DNA from: Serratia odorifera
Lineage (GTDB): Bacteria; Pseudomonadota; Gammaproteobacteria; Enterobacterales; Enterobacteriaceae
Reading direction: 5' to 3'
Assembly (NCBI RefSeq): GCF_900635445.1
Contig: NZ_LR134117.1
Coordinates: 3,038,001-3,102,000, forward strand
Length of the DNA: 64,000 bases
Shown: piece after piece, positions 9,431 through 18,976 of the stretch
Layout of the letters: every line of letters starts with the position of its first letter
How positions within the stretch are numbered: position 1 is the first letter of the stretch
The notes under the pieces: model-generated
Database searches by the model: none
What the model was told of the DNA's origin: nothing
The model's input: the letters and a program-made list of their open reading frames with translations, nothing else
Translations under genes and position numbers: made by a program

Positions 9431-9760
9431 ATGTTTTCTCTGAGTAAGTTATTTGCCGGCAAAGACTGCGCCAGAACCAAGGCGATCAAGATGTTGCCAC
9501 AGGCTTATGCCGAAATGGTCGGCGACGCCGGCCAGTGTCGCGTCAAACACTTGCGGCCAAGCATCGGCGTCTTTGAACTGCACTTTTGCTCTGCCAGCGG
9601 CGTTAGCCATGTCTGCCAGATGACCGCCTGTGTCACCGGGGTGGATCTGGTGTTTGCCACCAACAACCGCAACGTACTGGTTTCTCCGCCGTTCACCCCG
9701 GCTAAACTGCGCCCAGTGTTTGCCATTGCCCTGGCGGGCAGTGAGATCGCGTTAAGATAA
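9431..9760 (+). CDS. hypothetical small cysteine-containing protein
   Basis: A 109-residue open frame between the divergent tctC and tctDE units. I do not recognise it. The start MFSLSKLFAGK is followed by a mixed, mostly polar sequence with five cysteines (in KDC, GQC, HFC, HVC, TAC) and no signal peptide or membrane helix. Third codon positions are strongly G/C-biased like the neighbouring genes, which supports coding. The ribosome site is weak (GGGTG about 8 bases before the ATG). The cysteines could bind metal or be redox-active, but their spacing fits no motif I know. It may be transcribed with tctDE, 158 bp downstream. Confidence 0.5.
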   Translation: MFSLSKLFAGKDCARTKAIKMLPQAYAEMVGDAGQCRVKHLRPSIGVFELHFCSASGVSHVCQMTACVTGVDLVFATNNRNVLVSPPFTPAKLRPVFAIALAGSEIALR

Positions 9761-9918
9761 AACGTTACGCTGCCGTGCGCCGTAATTGTGTGCCAGCTCT
9801 CAAAATGGCGGCGGCGCTGCTCTTCTCTCTGTTTCTCTTCCATGCCATTCTTCGTTATAAACTTGTTAACGGTGTCGCAATGACGCCGGGTTGATCGAAT
9901 CATCAATGGAATGGGCAA

Positions 9919-10593
9919 ATGCGTTTGTTACTGGTTGAAGACCATCCCGAACTGTCACATTGGCTACAAAAGGCGCTGACCGGCGCTGGATTTGCCGTCG
10001 ACGTTGCTGCGGATGGCGTGGCGGCCGATCATATGCTGCTGAATGAAAACTATGTGCTGGTGGTGCTGGACGTGGCACTGCCGCGTTTGAACGGGCTGGA
10101 TCTGCTGGCCCGCCTGCGCAAGCGCGGGCAAAATATGCCGGTATTGTTGTTGACGGCCAGAACCGACGTCGCCGATCGCGTCAAGGGGCTGAATCTCGGC
10201 GCTGACGACTACCTCACCAAGCCGTTCGAACTGGATGAGCTGGAGGCACGCATCCGGGCGTTGCTGCGCCGCAGCGTGGGCGTGACTCAGCAGGCGTTGC
10301 AGTTCGGTGCATTGACCTACCATGACGAAGGCTATTTTCTGCTGGATGACAAACCGCTGGCATTGACACCGCGCGAACTGGCGGTGCTGACCACCCTGAT
10401 CCACCGACGTGGGCGGCCGGTGGCTAAACAGCAGCTGTTTGAGCAGGTATTTACCCTGTCGGACGAGGCGAACCCGGAAAGCATCGAGCTGTATGTCCAC
10501 CGGGTGCGTAAAAAACTGCATGGCAGTAATGTGGCGATTGTGACGCTGCGCGGCCTGGGCTACAGCCTGGAGCTGTGCAATGAAATGGTTTAA
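9919..10593 (+). CDS. tctD: TctD, OmpR-family response regulator for tricarboxylate transport
   Basis: A 224-residue response regulator. The receiver domain has acidic pocket residues in LLVEDHPE, the phospho-acceptor Asp51 in VVLDVALPRLNG, and the conserved lysine in YLTKPFELDELEARI. The C-terminal winged helix includes LTPRELAVLTTLI and SIELYVHRVRKKL. It lies next to tctE, which starts within its last codons (14-bp overlap), and near tctCBA, so it should activate that operon on citrate. It resembles TctD and QseB-type regulators; the neighbourhood decides for TctD. Confidence 0.88.
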   Translation: MRLLLVEDHPELSHWLQKALTGAGFAVDVAADGVAADHMLLNENYVLVVLDVALPRLNGLDLLARLRKRGQNMPVLLLTARTDVADRVKGLNLGADDYLTKPFELDELEARIRALLRRSVGVTQQALQFGALTYHDEGYFLLDDKPLALTPRELAVLTTLIHRRGRPVAKQQLFEQVFTLSDEANPESIELYVHRVRKKLHGSNVAIVTLRGLGYSLELCNEMV

Positions 10594-12001
10594 CCCGCCG
10601 CGTTCACTGTTCAATCAACTGTTACTGTTCTTTGGTCTGCCGCTGATGGTGCTGGGTGGCATCTCGATTTACACCCACTATTTTAGTGCCATGAGCGCCG
10701 CAACGCTGGCCTATGACCGCACCCTGCTAGCGTCGGCGCGTACCGTGGCCGAGCGGCTGATCGTACGCGGCGGCCGGTTGGAAGTGGATGTGCCATATGT
10801 GGTGCTCGACAGTTTTGAGCGCAACATGAACGACCAACTGTATTACGAAGTGATTTCGCCCGAGGGCATCAGCATTTCCGGCTATGACGATCTGCCATTG
10901 CCGCCGAAGAATATCCCACGTTCCAACCTTTACCCGGCATTGGTGCATTTTTATGACGCCAGCTACTATGGCCGGCCAATCCGCGTTGCGGCGCTGTATC
11001 AGCCGATCAATGAATCCGGCGTAATGGGGATGGCGGTGATTCTGGTGGCGGAAACGCTGGAGTCACGCAAGTACCTGGCGCGACAGATGATGCTGGCGGC
11101 GTTGGCCAGTCAGGGGACGGTGGTGGTACTGACGCTGTTGCTGGCCTTCGTATTGCTGAAGAAACTGCTCAAACCGCTGCGCAAGCTGTCAAGCCTGATG
11201 ATGCGGCGCGATCCGGGTGAGCTGACGCCGTTACCGATGGTGTTGCCCTGGTCGGAAATGCAGCCGCTGCTGCTGGCGTTTAACCGCTACATTGAACGGC
11301 TGCGGGTGATGGTAGCGCGGCAGGAGCGGTTCAGCGCCGATGCGTCGCACCAGTTGCGTACGCCGTTGGCAGTACTGAAAACCCAGGTTGGCGTTGCTCT
11401 GGCCAGTGACCGGCCGGAACAGTGGCGTGAAAGCCTGCTGGCGATGAGTACCACCCTGGACAATACCGTGGCACTCACCGATCGGTTGTTGCATCTGTCG
11501 CGCTTGAAAGCGCATGAGCATAGCGCCGAGCGCAGGTTGCAGCCGGTGGACCTGGCGCAACTGCTGCGCGATGCCTGTTTTTCGCGTTTACCCCAGGCGC
11601 GTAGCAAGCAGATCGATCTGGGCTATGAGGGACTGGCGGCCTGCTGGATTAACGGCGAAGCGCTGTTATTGACCGAAATGTGTGCCAATTTGCTGGATAA
11701 CGCGCTGAAATACACGCCGCGTAACGGCGTGGTAACCGCGCGGGTGCTGTGCGATCAAGGGGCAGGCGACTGCCTGCTGGAAATAGAAGACAGCGGACCG
11801 GGCATTGCGCAGGAAGATGCCTTGCAGGCGCTGCTACCGTTCCACCGACTCGACAACGTTGGCAGCCAGCCGGGGGCCGGATTGGGACTGGCATTGGTAA
11901 AGGATATTTTGGCCTATCACGGCACCCGCCCGCAGCTGTTGCCTTCGTCCGAGCTCGGCGGCCTGCTGGTGCGGGTGCGCTTTACGCCGTCGCCCGGATA
12001 G
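10580..12001 (+). CDS. tctE: TctE, sensor histidine kinase
   Basis: A 473-residue membrane kinase. It has a first helix (LLLFFGLPLMVLGGISIY), a periplasmic sensor of about 130 residues, a second helix (GTVVVLTLLLAFVLL) and a HAMP-like linker. The dimerisation box is ASHQLRTPLAVL with the phosphorylated histidine, and the catalytic domain has N-box MCANLLDNALKYTP, G1 box IEDSGPGI and G2 box GAGLGLALV. It senses external tricarboxylate and phosphorylates TctD. It ends 12 bp before the convergent exporter gene. Confidence 0.88.
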   Translation: MKWFNPPRSLFNQLLLFFGLPLMVLGGISIYTHYFSAMSAATLAYDRTLLASARTVAERLIVRGGRLEVDVPYVVLDSFERNMNDQLYYEVISPEGISISGYDDLPLPPKNIPRSNLYPALVHFYDASYYGRPIRVAALYQPINESGVMGMAVILVAETLESRKYLARQMMLAALASQGTVVVLTLLLAFVLLKKLLKPLRKLSSLMMRRDPGELTPLPMVLPWSEMQPLLLAFNRYIERLRVMVARQERFSADASHQLRTPLAVLKTQVGVALASDRPEQWRESLLAMSTTLDNTVALTDRLLHLSRLKAHEHSAERRLQPVDLAQLLRDACFSRLPQARSKQIDLGYEGLAACWINGEALLLTEMCANLLDNALKYTPRNGVVTARVLCDQGAGDCLLEIEDSGPGIAQEDALQALLPFHRLDNVGSQPGAGLGLALVKDILAYHGTRPQLLPSSELGGLLVRVRFTPSPG

Positions 12002-12013
12002 GGCAGGCGGTTA

Positions 12014-12925
12014 TTACTTCTTGAGGTCGGCGTTCGGCACGGTTGCCGGTGCCTTGCGGCCTAGCGGCGTACGCAGGCGCTGCGAGAGTACCACCCCCAA
12101 TAAGGTGATGCCGCCGCCAATCAGGTGGTAACTGTGCAACTGCTCATGCAGGAACAGCATGGCGATAATGGCGGTAAATACCGGAGCCAGATTCATAAAA
12201 ATCGATGCGGTATTGGCGCCGAGGCGCATCACGCCCTGGATCCACAGATACGGTGCGATAATGGATGCCGGAATACCGGCAAACAGCACCAGTGGAATAT
12301 TGTGGCCATTCAGCGCCACGTCCTGCGCCAGCAGGAAATTCGGCAGCAGCAACAGCACGCCGAACAGAATCTGCACGTACAGTGCCTGCCAGTTCGGTAT
12401 GGCGATTGCCCAGCGCTTGGTCAGCACGCCATACAGCGCGTAGGACGCCGAGGCGGCGAACATCATCAATTCACCTTTGCCGATGCCGTGTTGCAGCAGT
12501 TGCCCCGGTTGGCCGCTGCTGACCAGCCATACCAACCCACCCAGCGACAGCAGGCTGCCGATGGCAATGCCGACCGTGGGCGCTACGCGCAGCAGCCAGA
12601 CACCGAGCAACACCGTCAACAGCGGGATCAGCGAGTTGAGGATGCCCATAAAGAGCGCACTGACGCTGTGGGCGGCGTAATACGCCAGGCTCTGATACAG
12701 CACCATGCCCAACAGGCCGAGGATCAGCAACTTCCACCAATGGGTGCGCACCGTTTGCCAGTTGCGGATCACCCCCGGCAATACAAACGGCGTCAGCGTA
12801 ACCAATGCCAGCAGCCAACGGTAAAAGGAGATCGCCGCCGGATCGATAGCGCTAGCCGAGGCTTTGCTGACTACGGCGTTGATTGACCAAATCAGCACCG
12901 CCAGCAGGGGAAACAATACGTTCAT
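12014..12925 (-). CDS. EamA/DMT-superfamily exporter
   Basis: About 303 residues with ten hydrophobic segments in two EamA repeats, starting MNVLFPLLAVLIWSINAV. The substrate is unknown; relatives export amino acids or toxic metabolites. The start at 12923-12925 was chosen because it opens directly with the first membrane helix as in the family; an ATG seven codons upstream is also open. It is divergent from an AraC-type regulator 109 bp away, and the intervening region carries two direct repeats, so local control is likely. This layout recalls E. coli nimR/nimT, though the membrane family here is different. Confidence 0.85.
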   Translation of the reverse strand: MNVLFPLLAVLIWSINAVVSKASASAIDPAAISFYRWLLALVTLTPFVLPGVIRNWQTVRTHWWKLLILGLLGMVLYQSLAYYAAHSVSALFMGILNSLIPLLTVLLGVWLLRVAPTVGIAIGSLLSLGGLVWLVSSGQPGQLLQHGIGKGELMMFAASASYALYGVLTKRWAIAIPNWQALYVQILFGVLLLLPNFLLAQDVALNGHNIPLVLFAGIPASIIAPYLWIQGVMRLGANTASIFMNLAPVFTAIIAMLFLHEQLHSYHLIGGGITLLGVVLSQRLRTPLGRKAPATVPNADLKK

Positions 12926-12988
12926 GATAATTATTCTCAATAACAAACCGATTGCTGGCTAGTCTACCTGTGTCTGGTTTATTATATA

Positions 12989-13025
12989 TAGCGAAAATCA
13001 GACACCCTTTAGCGAAATCAAGACA
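12989..13025. promoter_or_regulatory. two 21-bp-spaced direct repeats, candidate AraC-type operator
   Basis: TAGCGAAAATCAGACA at 12989-13004 and TAGCGAAATCAAGACA at 13010-13025 are near-identical and start exactly 21 bp apart, two helical turns. Direct repeats with this spacing are the usual AraC-family target. They lie between the exporter and the AraC-type gene, ending 9 bp before the regulator's start, a position that suits autorepression. Confidence 0.6.
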
Positions 13026-13034
13026 ACCTTAACG

Positions 13035-13808
13035 ATGGCCGAAACGCGTAACTATCCGACCAGCGGCGTGGATGCGCCGCGCACGCTGTTCTTCCGCACT
13101 GAAGAAACCAATGCAGATACCGAATATTTGCCGCACAGCCATGCATGGGGCCAGGTGATTTGCGTCAAGAGCGGGGTGGTGGCGCTGAGCATCGCCGGCC
13201 AGCGCTTTCTGGCGCCGCCGGAGTTTGCCGTCTGGCTGCCGCCGGGCATCGAACATGCCAGCTATAACCGTAAACCGGCGCTGTTTCGTACCATCAACAT
13301 CGCCCGCCCTTTGTGTCAGAATCTGCCGCAGCAGGCGTGTCTGCTCAATGTGTCGCCGGTATTCAAAGCTATCGTTGACCAGTGTCTGGCGCGCAAAATG
13401 CTGGCCCCGCAGAATAAAACCGAGCTACGGCTGTGCCGGGTACTGATCGATCAACTGCATCAGGCGCCCATCCAGCAAACTTATCTGCCGACCTCGCAGG
13501 ACAAATTTCTCGGGCCGGTGTTGCAGGCGCTGGAGCGCTGCCCGTCGGACAATACGTCGCTGGCGGTCTGGGCGAGCCGGGTCTACACCACTGAGCGAAC
13601 GTTGTCACGACGTTGTCAGCAGCAACTGGGGATGTCGTTCAGCGAATGGCGGCAGCGACTGCGCTTTTTGCATGCCATTTCGTTGCTGGAAAAAGGGCAC
13701 ACGGTGCAAGAGGTGGCACTGGAAGTGGGCTACAGCTCGGCGTCGGCCTTTATTGTGATGTTCCAGCAGATCGCCGGCACCACCCCTGAGCGTTTTCGCC
13801 GCGCCTAG
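13035..13808 (+). CDS. AraC-family regulator with cupin sensor domain
   Basis: 257 residues. The N-terminal half is a cupin-like sensor (PHSHAWGQVICVKSG and WLPPGIEHASYN), the C-terminal half two AraC helix-turn-helix units (SLAVWASRVYTTERTLSRRC and VQEVALEVGYSSASAFIVMF, ending TPERFRRA). The HSHAWGQ form places it with the NimR/YeaM-type branch that controls adjacent exporters. The divergent DMT exporter is the likely target, and the direct repeats upstream are the likely binding site. Confidence 0.85.
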   Translation: MAETRNYPTSGVDAPRTLFFRTEETNADTEYLPHSHAWGQVICVKSGVVALSIAGQRFLAPPEFAVWLPPGIEHASYNRKPALFRTINIARPLCQNLPQQACLLNVSPVFKAIVDQCLARKMLAPQNKTELRLCRVLIDQLHQAPIQQTYLPTSQDKFLGPVLQALERCPSDNTSLAVWASRVYTTERTLSRRCQQQLGMSFSEWRQRLRFLHAISLLEKGHTVQEVALEVGYSSASAFIVMFQQIAGTTPERFRRA

Positions 13809-13897
13809 CGCAGCGGCGGGCTAACAACGTTGGGTTTCTGGTGGATTCGGTGGCAAACTGTGCGCAGTCAAATCGCCGTACGCTGTCGGAGAAAGCT

Positions 13898-15021
13898 GTG
13901 AAAATACTGGTTGATGAAAACATGCCCTATGCGCTTGACCTGTTCAGCCGTTTGGGCGAGGTACAGGCGGTGCCGGGACGCCCTATCCCCGCAGGCCGCG
14001 CTGGCGGACGCCGATGCGCTGATGGTGCGTTCGGTGACCAAGGTGAATGAGGCGTTGCTGGCCGGCACCCGCGTCGGGTTTGTCGGCACCGCGACCGCCG
14101 GCACCGATCACGTCGACGAGCGCTGGTTGCAGCAGGCCCGGTATCGGCTTTTCTGCCGCACCGGGCTGTAACGCTATTGCGGTAGTGGAATACGTGTTTG
14201 CTGCGTTGATGCTGTTGGCGGAGCGCGACGGCTTCCATCTGCGGGATAAAACCGTGGGAATTATTGGCGTTGGTAACGTTGGTTCGCGCCTGGATGCACG
14301 CTTGAAAGCGCTGGGAGTGCGTACCCTGCTGTGCGATCCGCCACGCGCCGATCGTGGCGATGCCGGTGAGTTCTGGCCGCTGGAAAAACTGGTGGCGGAA
14401 GCTGACGTACTGACCTTCCATACGCCGTTGAATAAAAGCGGTCCTTACGCCTCGCTGCATATGGCGGATGCGCAGCTGTTGGCGGCGTTGCCGGACAACC
14501 GCATCCTGATTAACGCCTGCCGCGGCGAGGTGGTGGACAACGCCGCGTTGTTGCAGGCGCTGCAACAGGGGAAAAAACTCAGCACCGTGCTGGACGTGTG
14601 GGAACCGGAACCGGATCTGTCACTGCCACTGCTGGCGCGGGTGGACATCGGTACCGCGCACATCGCCGGTTACACGCTGGAAGGCAAGGCGCGCGGCACC
14701 ACCCAGGTGTTCGAGGCCTACAGTCGGCATTTGGGCAATCCGCAACACATCGAACTGTCCTCGCTGCTGCCGGTACCGGAATTCAGCGAAATCCGACTTA
14801 ACGGCGTGCTGGACGAAGGCAAGTTAAAACGATTGATGCACTTGGTGTATGATGTGCGCCGCGATGATGCGCCCCTGCGCAAGGTGGCGGGGCAGGCGGG
14901 CGAATTCGATCGTCTGCGCAAGCATTATCAGGAACGTCGTGAGTGGTCGTCACTGTGCGTACTGTGCGACGACAGCGCCAGCACAGAGCTGTTGCACCGG
15001 TTGGGCTTCAGCGTGCGATAA
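13898..15021 (+). CDS. pdxB: PdxB, erythronate-4-phosphate dehydrogenase (two insertions)
   Basis: Catalyses oxidation of 4-phosphoerythronate in pyridoxal 5'-phosphate synthesis. The N-terminus VKILVDENMPYALDLFSRLG, the catalytic-domain segment VRSVTKVNEALLAG, the NAD motif GIIGVGNVGSRL and the C-terminal dimerisation part are present. The frame is broken by an extra G near 13994-13995 (GCAGGCC) and an extra C at 14137-14139. Removing both gives 373 residues, close to the E. coli 378. The start is the GTG at 13898 behind GGAGAAAGCT; the upstream ATG at 13841 is not conserved. The two breaks probably are sequence errors. Confidence 0.9.
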
Positions 15022-15126
15022 GCCGCGAGCGTTATCGTTCCTCGGGTCGGTTTTTCCGGCCCGGAATTATCGGGCGGTGGTGACACTGCCCGTCTGCTTT
15101 TACATGAAATATTTTGGAGAAACCCA

Positions 15127-16137
15127 ATGTCTGACGGCTGGAATATCGCTCTGCTCGGCGCCACTGGCGCGGTAGGTGAAGCGTTGCTGGAACTTTTGCA
15201 GGAACGCCAGTTCCCGGTGGGCGAACTCTATCCTTTGGCCAGCGAGCGCGGTGCCGGCGAGACGGTGCGATTCAATGGCAAATCGCTGATGGTGGAAAAC
15301 GCGGAACAGTTCGACTGGTCGCAGGCGCAGCTGGCGTTCTTTGTCGCCGGTAGCGAAGCATCCGCTCGCTACGCCGTCGAGGCCGGTGACATGGGGTGTC
15401 TGGTGATCGACACCAGCGGCCTGTTTGCACTGGAACCGGACGTGCCACTGGTGGTGCCGGGCGTTAACCCGCAGGTACTGGCGGATTACCGCAACCGTAA
15501 CATTGTCGCGGTGGCCGACAGTATGGTCAGCCAGTTGCTGACCGCGATCAGACCGTTGACCGAACAGGCCGGGCTGTCGCGTCTGCATGTCACCACGCTG
15601 ATGTCGGTTTCTTCGCAGGGCAAGGCGGCGGTAGACGATCTGGCCGGTCAAAGTGCGCGTTTGCTGAACGGCATTCCGGCCGAGGCCGGCGTCTTCGCCA
15701 AGCAGCTGGCCTTCAACCTGTTGCCGTTGGTGGCAGATGAACAGGGCAGCGTGCGCGAAGAGCGTCTGATTGTCGATCAGGTACGTAAAGTGCTGCAGGA
15801 CGAAGGCCTGCCGATCTCCGTCAGCTGCGTGCAGTCGCCGGTGTTTTACGGCCATGCGCAGGTGGTGCATCTGGAAGCGCTGCGTCCGATGGCCGCCGAA
15901 GAAGCGCGTGCCGAACTGGAACATATCGACGACATCCAGCTTAGCGAAGAAGACGACTACCCGACCCAGGTTACCGACGCTTCCGGCAGCGATGTGCTGA
16001 GCATGGGTTGCCTGCGCAACGACTACGGTATTCCGGAAGTGTTGCAGTTCTGGTCGGTAGCGGACAACGTGCGTTTCGGCGGCGCGCTGATGGCGATTGA
16101 AACCGCAGAGCGCCTGGTGCAGGAGCAATTTCACTGA
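15127..16137 (+). CDS. usg: Usg, aspartate-semialdehyde dehydrogenase-like protein
   Basis: 336 residues, homologous to aspartate-semialdehyde dehydrogenase: NAD(P) site ALLGATGAVGEALLELL and GSEASARYA. The catalytic Cys segment of true Asd is replaced around AVADSMVSQLLTAI, where serine stands in place of the cysteine, as in known Usg proteins, so enzymatic activity is doubtful. It sits between pdxB and truA as in E. coli. Its stop overlaps the truA start (TGATG). Confidence 0.9.
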   Translation: MSDGWNIALLGATGAVGEALLELLQERQFPVGELYPLASERGAGETVRFNGKSLMVENAEQFDWSQAQLAFFVAGSEASARYAVEAGDMGCLVIDTSGLFALEPDVPLVVPGVNPQVLADYRNRNIVAVADSMVSQLLTAIRPLTEQAGLSRLHVTTLMSVSSQGKAAVDDLAGQSARLLNGIPAEAGVFAKQLAFNLLPLVADEQGSVREERLIVDQVRKVLQDEGLPISVSCVQSPVFYGHAQVVHLEALRPMAAEEARAELEHIDDIQLSEEDDYPTQVTDASGSDVLSMGCLRNDYGIPEVLQFWSVADNVRFGGALMAIETAERLVQEQFH

Positions 16138-16950
16138 TGTCCGAGGTTGCAGTACCGGTATTGAAGATCGCACTGGGGGATTGAGTATGACGGCAGCCGT
16201 TATTACGGCTGGCAGCGTCAGCAGGAAGTGGCCAGCGTGCAAGGCTGTCTGGAACAGGCATTGAGCAAGGTGGCCGACGCGCCAGTCGTTGTGTTTTGCG
16301 CCGGCCGAACCGACGCCGGGGTACATGCTACTGGCCAGGTGGTGCACTTTGAAACCACCGCCCGGCGCAAGGACGCCGCCTGGACCATGGGGGTCAATAC
16401 CCATTTGCCACCGGACATTGCGGTACGCTGGGTGAGCGAAGTACGCGAGGATTTCCACGCGCGTTTCAGCGCCACGGCTCGCCGCTATCGCTACCTGATT
16501 TTCAACCATCGCTACCGTCCGGCGGTGTTGCAGCAGGGGATGACGCATTTCTACCATCCGCTGGATGCCGATCGCATGCAGCGCGCGGCGCAGGCCCTGC
16601 TGGGTGAAAACGATTTCACGTCGTTCCGCGCGGTACAGTGTCAGTCGCGCACGCCGTGGCGGAATGTAAAACACGTTAAGGTCACGCGCCACGGGCAATA
16701 TATCGTGGTAGATATTAAGGCGAATGCCTTTGTGCATCATATGGTTCGCAACATTGTCGGCAGCCTGATGGAAATCGGCTGCGGCAATCAGGATGAAAAC
16801 TGGATGGCCGAACTGCTGGCGCTGAAGGATCGTAACCTGGCGGCGGCAACGGCAAAGGCGGACGGCCTGTATCTGGTTGCCGTGGATTATCCCGAGCATT
16901 TCGGTTTACCACACGCACCGATGGGCCCGCTGTTTTTGGCCGATGACTGA
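16137..16950 (+). CDS. truA: TruA, tRNA pseudouridine synthase (one insertion)
   Basis: Makes pseudouridine at positions 38-40 of tRNA. It begins MSEVAVPVLKIALG, then an extra G in the run 16175-16179 shifts the frame. Removing it restores IEYDGSRYYGWQRQQEV and the catalytic loop CAGRTDAGVHATGQVVHF with its aspartate, giving 270 residues, the E. coli length. Further conserved parts are FSATARRYRYLIFN and FVHHMVRNIVGSL. Translation is coupled to usg by a TGATG overlap. Confidence 0.92.
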
Positions 16951-17019
16951 GCGTTATTTTACCGTACTCCCTGATTAATCTGCCGGGTGGGTGAGACACC
17001 TGGCGCCAAGAGAGAACTT

Positions 17020-17682
17020 ATGGACATCATCAAGTTTATTATTGATTTCATTCTGCATATCGATGTGCACCTGGCGGAGCTGGTGGCGCAATACGGTATG
17101 TGGATTTACGCTATTCTGTTCCTGATTCTGTTTTGTGAAACCGGTTTGGTCGTTACCCCGTTCCTGCCTGGCGATTCTCTGCTGTTCGTCGCCGGTGCGC
17201 TGGCGGCGCTGCCGACCAACGATCTGAACGTGCATACCATGGTCGCGTTGATGGTGGTGGCGGCAATTATTGGGGATGCGGTCAACTACACCATCGGCCG
17301 GCTGTTCGGCGAGCGGTTGTTCAGCAATCCGAATTCGAAGATTTTCCGCCGCAGCTACCTGGACAAAACCCATCAGTTCTATGAAAAGCACGGTGGGAAA
17401 ACCATTATTCTGGCGCGTTTTGTGCCGATCGTTCGCACCTTTGCGCCGTTCGTGGCCGGTATGGGGCATATGTCCTATCGCCATTTTGCCGCTTATAACG
17501 TGATCGGCGCGCTGCTCTGGGTGCTGCTGTTCACCTATGCGGGTTATCTGTTTGGTAACGTGCCGGTGGTACAGGAAAACCTGAAATTGCTGATTGTTGC
17601 TATTATCATTGTGTCAATTTTGCCGGGCATCATTGAAATCTGGCGGCATAAGCGTGCGGCTGCCCGCCAGCAAAAACAGTAA
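17020..17682 (+). CDS. dedA: DedA-family membrane protein
   Basis: A 220-residue inner-membrane protein with the DedA (SNARE-assoc) domain: ETGLVVTPFLPGDSLLF, then GDAVNYTIGRLFGERLF and FVPIVRTFAPFVAGMGHM with the conserved arginines. DedA-family proteins support undecaprenyl-phosphate/phospholipid transport and proton-motive force. The start at 17020 is preceded by AGAGAA and gives the family N-terminus MDIIKFIIDF; a longer GTG start at 16987 is unlikely. Confidence 0.9.
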   Translation: MDIIKFIIDFILHIDVHLAELVAQYGMWIYAILFLILFCETGLVVTPFLPGDSLLFVAGALAALPTNDLNVHTMVALMVVAAIIGDAVNYTIGRLFGERLFSNPNSKIFRRSYLDKTHQFYEKHGGKTIILARFVPIVRTFAPFVAGMGHMSYRHFAAYNVIGALLWVLLFTYAGYLFGNVPVVQENLKLLIVAIIIVSILPGIIEIWRHKRAAARQQKQ

Positions 17683-17790
17683 AAACATCGCTTAACCTAT
17701 CGGTTCGACCAGTTTTTTATCCACAGCGCCGAGCCGATATGGTTTAATGAGCGACATTTATGGTCTGTTCCCTGCGAACAACCCTGAAGC

Positions 17791-17835
17791 CAGTGCCTCG
17801 GTCGCGCGCATGCCGCGCTTGGCTCGGGCACTTTT
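17791..17835 (+). terminator. possible terminator or attenuator before accD
   Basis: AGTGCC pairs with GGCACT across a GC-rich interior that can itself pair (GCGCGC/GCGC), followed by TTTTTC. It lies between dedA and accD and could end the pdxB-dedA transcript or attenuate entry into accD. Confidence 0.5.
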
Positions 17836-17916
17836 TCATTGGGTGTTGCTGCGGGAGGATTGTTAAAGCATGAACTGCGGACTGGCGTCTGCCAGGTTCA
17901 AACAGAAAGGTCATCG

Positions 17917-18825
17917 ATGAGCTGGATTGAACGAATTCTTAACAAGAGCAATATCACCCAAACCCGTAAGGCGAGCATTCCCGAAGGCGTTTGGACCAAA
18001 TGTGACAGCTGCGGTCAGGTTCTCTACCGCGCCGAGCTGGAACGTAATCTGGAAGTCTGCCCAAAGTGCGACCACCACATGCGCATGTCTGCGCGTATGC
18101 GTCTGCATACTCTGCTGGACGAAGGCAGTGAAGTGGAACTGGGCAGCGAACTGGAACCAAAAGACGTTCTGAAGTTCAAGGATTCCAAGAAGTATAAGGA
18201 TCGTCTGGTGGCAGCTCAGAAAGCCACTGGCGAAAAAGACGCGCTGGTGGTGATGAAAGGCACGCTGTATGGCATGCCGGTGGTCGCCGCTGCTTTCGAA
18301 TTCGCCTTTATCGGCGGTTCGATGTCTTCGGTGGTCGGTGCGCGTTTTGTCCGTGCGGTCGAGCAGGCGCTGGAAGACAACTGCCCGCTGGTCTGTTTCT
18401 CCGCCAGCGGTGGCGCGCGTATGCAAGAAGCGCTGATGTCGCTGATGCAAATGGCGAAAACCAGCGCGGCGCTGGCCAAGATGCAAGAGCGCGGTCTGCC
18501 GTATATTTCGGTGCTGACTGACCCGACCATGGGGGGCGTTTCCGCCAGTCTGGCGATGCTGGGCGACATCAACGTTGCCGAGCCAAAGGCGCTGATCGGC
18601 TTTGCCGGCCCCCGCGTTATCGAACAGACCGTACGCGAAAAACTGCCGCCGGGCTTCCAGCGCAGTGAGTTCCTGATCGAAAAAGGCGCGATTGACATGA
18701 TCGTTCGCCGCCCGGAAATGCGCCAGCGACTGGCCAGTATTCTGTCCAAGCTGACCAATCAGCCGCAGCCGGCCATTGATGACGACGCGCAGACCATCGC
18801 GCCGGAAAATCAGCCAGGCGCCTAA
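17917..18825 (+). CDS. accD: AccD, acetyl-CoA carboxylase carboxyltransferase beta subunit
   Basis: 302 residues. The zinc ribbon is CDSCGQVLY...CPKC near residues 27-50; the carboxyltransferase body contains GGSMSSVVGARFVRA, SASGGARMQEALMSLMQM and PTMGGVSASLA. With AccA it transfers carboxyl from biotin to acetyl-CoA in the first step of fatty acid synthesis. The start MSWIERILNKS has AGAAAGG upstream; a longer frame from 17839 is not conserved. Confidence 0.95.
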   Translation: MSWIERILNKSNITQTRKASIPEGVWTKCDSCGQVLYRAELERNLEVCPKCDHHMRMSARMRLHTLLDEGSEVELGSELEPKDVLKFKDSKKYKDRLVAAQKATGEKDALVVMKGTLYGMPVVAAAFEFAFIGGSMSSVVGARFVRAVEQALEDNCPLVCFSASGGARMQEALMSLMQMAKTSAALAKMQERGLPYISVLTDPTMGGVSASLAMLGDINVAEPKALIGFAGPRVIEQTVREKLPPGFQRSEFLIEKGAIDMIVRRPEMRQRLASILSKLTNQPQPAIDDDAQTIAPENQPGA

Positions 18826-18976
18826 GCCGTTGGCCGCGCCGCTGCGGGTATCATCCGTAGCGGCGCTCAACCGTCGCTTTGTGGCTAAGCGATAGTTGGA
18901 ACGTAGCGCATCGCCTTTACCGCGGTGAGGGTGGTGCCCTGATGGATTAATGAACCCAAGTTCAGTGACGGGACTC

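Noticed and set aside
15100..16899. 599-residue open frame on the minus strand
   Set aside because: It is antisense to usg and truA, both well recognised. The long frame follows from high GC and codon bias of the real genes.
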